Positions 10,232-12,463 of a DNA stretch of 12,463 bases are shown here, piece by piece. The notes beneath the pieces were generated by a model that worked only from the letters and a program-made list of their open reading frames with translations, ran no database searches and had not been told where the DNA came from. A program made the position numbers and the translations under genes. Numbering within the stretch: the first letter of the stretch is position 1; each line of letters starts with the position of its first letter. This DNA comes from Burkholderiales bacterium (GTDB lineage Bacteria; Pseudomonadota; Gammaproteobacteria; Burkholderiales; Burkholderiaceae_C), in assembly GCA_947372225.1 (NCBI GenBank), contig CANBSV010000080.1, positions 1 through 12,463 of the forward strand, in the 5' to 3' direction.

Positions 10232-10612
10232 TCACTTGAGGTGGGCGCTGACCAGCTTGGTCATTTCGAACATCGTGACTTGCGGCTTCTTGAAGATTTC
10301 CTTCAGCTTGGCGTCGGCGTTGATGTTGGTCTTCTTGGTGGCGTCTTGCAGCTTGTGGGCCTTGATGTACTCCCACAGCTTCTTGGTGACTTCGGTGCGG
10401 GGCATCGGAGTGGCACCAATGATGGCGGCGAGCTGAGGGCTCGGCGTCACAGCCTTCATGAACGCGGCGTTGGCCGTGCGCTTGACAGCGGGTGCAGCGG
10501 TCTTGGCTGCCGCTTTCTTGGCTGGTGCCTTGGCGGCCACAGCAGCCTTCTTTGCGGGTGCCGCTTTCTTTGCCACAGCGGCCTTGGCCGGGGCTTTCTT
10601 CGCAGTTGCCAT
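10232..10612 (-). CDS. SWIB/MDM2-domain protein with Lys/Ala-rich tail
   Basis: A 126-residue basic protein. Residues 1-50 are almost only Ala, Lys, Pro and Val in AKKA/PAKK repeats, resembling histone H1 or bacterial AlgP/BpH1-type DNA-binding tails. Residues 52-126 form a SWIB domain: FMKAVTPSPQLAAIIG, MPRTEVTKKLWEYIKAHKLQD, and the C-terminal LKEIF...MFEMTKLVSAHL. SWIB domains are best known from eukaryotic SWI/SNF complexes and occur as small proteins in Chlamydia and many Burkholderiales. The role here is inferred to be nucleoid or DNA association, not demonstrated. The start at 10612 has GGAGA about eight bases upstream; an in-frame ATG five codons earlier (10627) overlaps that site and is less likely. 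The gene is monocistronic and shares a terminator with uvrA. Confidence 0.93.
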   Translation of the reverse strand: MATAKKAPAKAAVAKKAAPAKKAAVAAKAPAKKAAAKTAAPAVKRTANAAFMKAVTPSPQLAAIIGATPMPRTEVTKKLWEYIKAHKLQDATKKTNINADAKLKEIFKKPQVTMFEMTKLVSAHLK

Positions 10613-10860
10613 CTGAATGTTCTCCATCAAATAAGGGGATGATGTGCCGAGCTGGCGGAAGGCCGCGTGGGCCCTCATCCTCCCAGCGTTCGTGCGACGG
10701 AGATCGTACCTGCTGCCCAAGGCGTTGAGAAGACTGTTTCCTAGGAGAAACCCGCTTTCTGGGGCATTGAAGAGGGCATTTGTCGGCTCACCGACGCCAG
10801 CGCCCATGGGCAGGGCCTTGAACGGTGCCGGGCGATGCGTGCGGCAGTTATTCTTGCCCC
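10613..10860. promoter_or_regulatory. divergent gap between the SWIB and holin-family genes
   Basis: This 248-base gap must hold the SWIB promoter (leftward) and the holin-family promoter (rightward). On the minus strand TTCTCA and TACGAT (near 10709-10704) lie 17 bases apart, each matching four of six consensus bases, a weak candidate pair. A small imperfect palindrome, GTTTC-CTAGGA-GAAAC, sits at 10736-10751. On the plus strand TATTCT (10849-10854) is a possible -10 just before the ATG. I see no gene in it. Confidence 0.3.
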
Positions 10861-11217
10861 ATGAAAATGATCGTTCGCTGGCTCTTGCTCGCCGCCGCCT
10901 TGCTGCTCGTGGATTACCTCTACGAGGGCGTGTCGCTCGACAGTTTCGGCTCGGCCATGGGCGCGGCATTCGTGCTCGGTCTGCTCAACACGCTGCTGCG
11001 CCCGGTGCTGGTGCTGCTGACGCTGCCCGTCACGCTGATCACGCTGGGCTTGTTCCTGTTCGTGATCAATGCGCTGATGTTCTTCTTTGCGGCCCACCTG
11101 CTGGATGGTTTTCATGTCGCCAACTTCGGCGCGGCGCTGATCGGCTCGCTGCTGTACAGCCTGTGCGGCATGGTGATCGACGTGGCAATGGAGCGGCTGT
11201 TCCCGCCACGCGCTTGA
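10861..11217 (+). CDS. phage holin family 4_2 (YvlD-like) small membrane protein
   Basis: A 118-residue protein made mostly of membrane helices, at about residues 5-20, 31-50, 52-79 and 90-108. The central LLNTLLRPVLVLLTLPVTLI segment followed by TLGLFLFVINALMFF is the hallmark of the family (Pfam Phage_holin_4_2). Despite the name, members are common chromosomal inner-membrane proteins with no shown lytic role, and no endolysin or other phage gene is near, so I read it as a housekeeping membrane protein of unknown function. The start at 10861 gives the natural MKMIVRWLLL beginning. No ribosome binding site precedes it, and upstream in-frame codons would add an unlikely Cys-containing leader. 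It converges on the M48 protease gene 46 bases away. Confidence 0.88.
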   Translation: MKMIVRWLLLAAALLLVDYLYEGVSLDSFGSAMGAAFVLGLLNTLLRPVLVLLTLPVTLITLGLFLFVINALMFFFAAHLLDGFHVANFGAALIGSLLYSLCGMVIDVAMERLFPPRA

Positions 11218-11263
11218 TGCCTCTCGCGGCGACGACGCCGTCAGTTCTTCAAGGCGCCGCCGG

Positions 11264-12463
11264 TCAAAGGTTTTTGGCGTCCAGCAGTTGCTGCTTGCGC
11301 TGCGCTTCCATCGTGCGCAAGCGTGAATCGATGACCGACAGCTCGACGAAGTCGGCCGCACCGCTGGCGGTGCCGGCCAGGCGCCTCCCGGCGCGCAGCC
11401 GCTCAATGGCACCGGGCAGATCGCCCAGCGAATAACGCGACTCGGCATCGGCCCGCAGGGCCTGCAGGCCCTGTCCGAGCTGCGTGCGCACGCGGAAAAG
11501 CGCCAGCCAGGCCTCGGCGTCCAGCGGGTACTGCGCGACCCAGGTCTGCAATTGATCGGCGCTTTGCTGCGCAGCGAGCGCATCGCCGGCCTGGCCCATG
11601 ACCAGCGCGATCTGGGCGCCAAACAACAGCACCGGGCGCGAGGTATTGCCCGGTTGGGCCAGCGGTGCGAGCACCGCGCGCGCGTTGCGCACATCGCCGC
11701 GGTCGATCAGCGACTGCACCTGCAGCAATCGAACCGCCCGTTCGGCGCGCACATCAGCCGCCAGCGGAGGCGTGCCGCGCGCCAGGCTCATGGCCTTGCG
11801 AATCGACGCGTCGGCAGCAGGCCACTCGCGCAGCAGGCTGGACGCAAGCGCGCTGGAGTAGGCGTCGGCAAAACGCTCGCTGCGTGTGGCGGCGGGCGAG
11901 GAACCCTCACCATCGAGCGCCTGCCAGCGGCGCAGCGAGTCGGCGCGCGGATCCATGAGCACGCGGGCACGCGCGAGTGCGGCGCTGTGTTCGAGCGCGG
12001 TGGAAGGCGAGCTTTGCAACGCGGCCGGCGAGCCGATGCCCACGGTGCCCAGACGGGCGCGCGCCTCGCCAATGCGCTCTGTGGTCAAAGGGTGGCTGCG
12101 CAGGTACGGAAAACCGCCATAGTCGTTGAGCCGTGAGGCCTGCTGCAGCCGCTCGAACATCGCGGCCATGCCCGAGGGCTGGAACCCGGCGGTGCGCATC
12201 ATGGCCATGCCGATGCGGTCGGCCTCGCGCTCCATGTCGCGCGAGAAGTTGAGCTGGCCCTGCATGCCCATGGCCTGGCCGCCCATGATCATGGCGTTGG
12301 CAGCATCGGCGCCACCGGACCGCGTGGCCGCCAACACGCCGAGGATCATGGCGGCCGCGGTGATGAGGCTTTGCCGCTTGCTGTTGGCAAAACCGCGGGC
12401 GATGTGGCGCTGGTTCACGTGCGTCATCTCGTGCGCCAGCACCGAAGCCAGCTCATCGCGCGT
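11264..12463 (-). CDS. M48-family metalloprotease, BepA-like (5' end outside the window)
   Basis: This is the C-terminal 399 residues of a zinc metallopeptidase; the frame stays open through the right edge (TRDELASVLAHEMTH). HEMTH (codons at 12433-12419) supplies the two His zinc ligands and the catalytic Glu. The first Glu of EREAD (near 12232-12218) is the expected third ligand. The HPLTTERI segment is typical of M48C proteases. After the catalytic part comes a long Ala/Leu/Arg-rich helical region that looks like TPR-type repeats, as in BepA (YfgC), the periplasmic protease and chaperone that helps assemble or degrade outer-membrane proteins such as LptD. The signal peptide and N-terminal part lie outside the window, so the export signal cannot be seen. 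The BepA assignment rests on domain order; another TPR-bearing M48 protease is possible. Confidence 0.88.
   Translation of the reverse strand, partial: TRDELASVLAHEMTHVNQRHIARGFANSKRQSLITAAAMILGVLAATRSGGADAANAMIMGGQAMGMQGQLNFSRDMEREADRIGMAMMRTAGFQPSGMAAMFERLQQASRLNDYGGFPYLRSHPLTTERIGEARARLGTVGIGSPAALQSSPSTALEHSAALARARVLMDPRADSLRRWQALDGEGSSPAATRSERFADAYSSALASSLLREWPAADASIRKAMSLARGTPPLAADVRAERAVRLLQVQSLIDRGDVRNARAVLAPLAQPGNTSRPVLLFGAQIALVMGQAGDALAAQQSADQLQTWVAQYPLDAEAWLALFRVRTQLGQGLQALRADAESRYSLGDLPGAIERLRAGRRLAGTASGAADFVELSVIDSRLRTMEAQRKQQLLDAKNL

Noticed and set aside
10861..11217. Phage holin as a sign of a prophage
   Set aside because: No endolysin, spanin, integrase or structural gene is near, and this family is common on bacterial chromosomes outside prophages.

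Overview
This window reads as chromosomal DNA of a high-GC betaproteobacterium of the order Burkholderiales, probably Comamonadaceae-like. The evidence is the codon use, the UvrA, RecQ and SSB sequences, and a small SWIB protein with a Lys/Ala-rich tail, a type common in that order. There are no tRNAs, rRNAs, transposases, phage structural genes or CRISPR arrays. Most of it is ordinary core genome, and I do not see a complete undescribed defence or biosynthetic system.

Layout, left to right. (1) Positions 2-2082 (+) hold two overlapping c-type cytochrome genes, a di-heme c4-like protein cut by the left edge and a membrane-anchored tri-heme protein. Together they carry five CXXCH sites and probably relay electrons from a dehydrogenase or to an oxidase lying outside the window. 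(2) Positions 2257-3386 (-) form an AT-richer island with one exported protein of unknown function and its leader. Three 60-base lines counted inside the gene gave 33, 28 and 27 G+C, and a leader line gave 21, against 44 in a recQ line. (3) Positions 3387-10139 form a DNA-maintenance block: ssb (-) with its own intrinsic terminator, then recQ, an LpxR-type lipid A deacylase gene and uvrA, all on +. ssb and recQ are head to head. (4) A two-way terminator separates uvrA from a convergent SWIB-domain gene (-). (5) A small four-helix membrane protein of the phage holin 4_2 (YvlD-like) family (+) converges on a BepA-like M48 metalloprotease gene (-) cut by the right edge.

How the genes relate. The SSB acidic tail is a known docking site for RecQ, so ssb and recQ make a functional pair facing each other, with uvrA (nucleotide excision repair) downstream. 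The lpxR-like gene is the odd member: it encodes an outer-membrane, lipid-A-modifying enzyme placed 37 bases before the uvrA start I prefer. The M48 protease would act in the periplasm on outer-membrane protein quality. The most unusual items are the orphan exported protein in its low-GC island, the LpxR homologue among repair genes, and the histone-tail-like SWIB protein.
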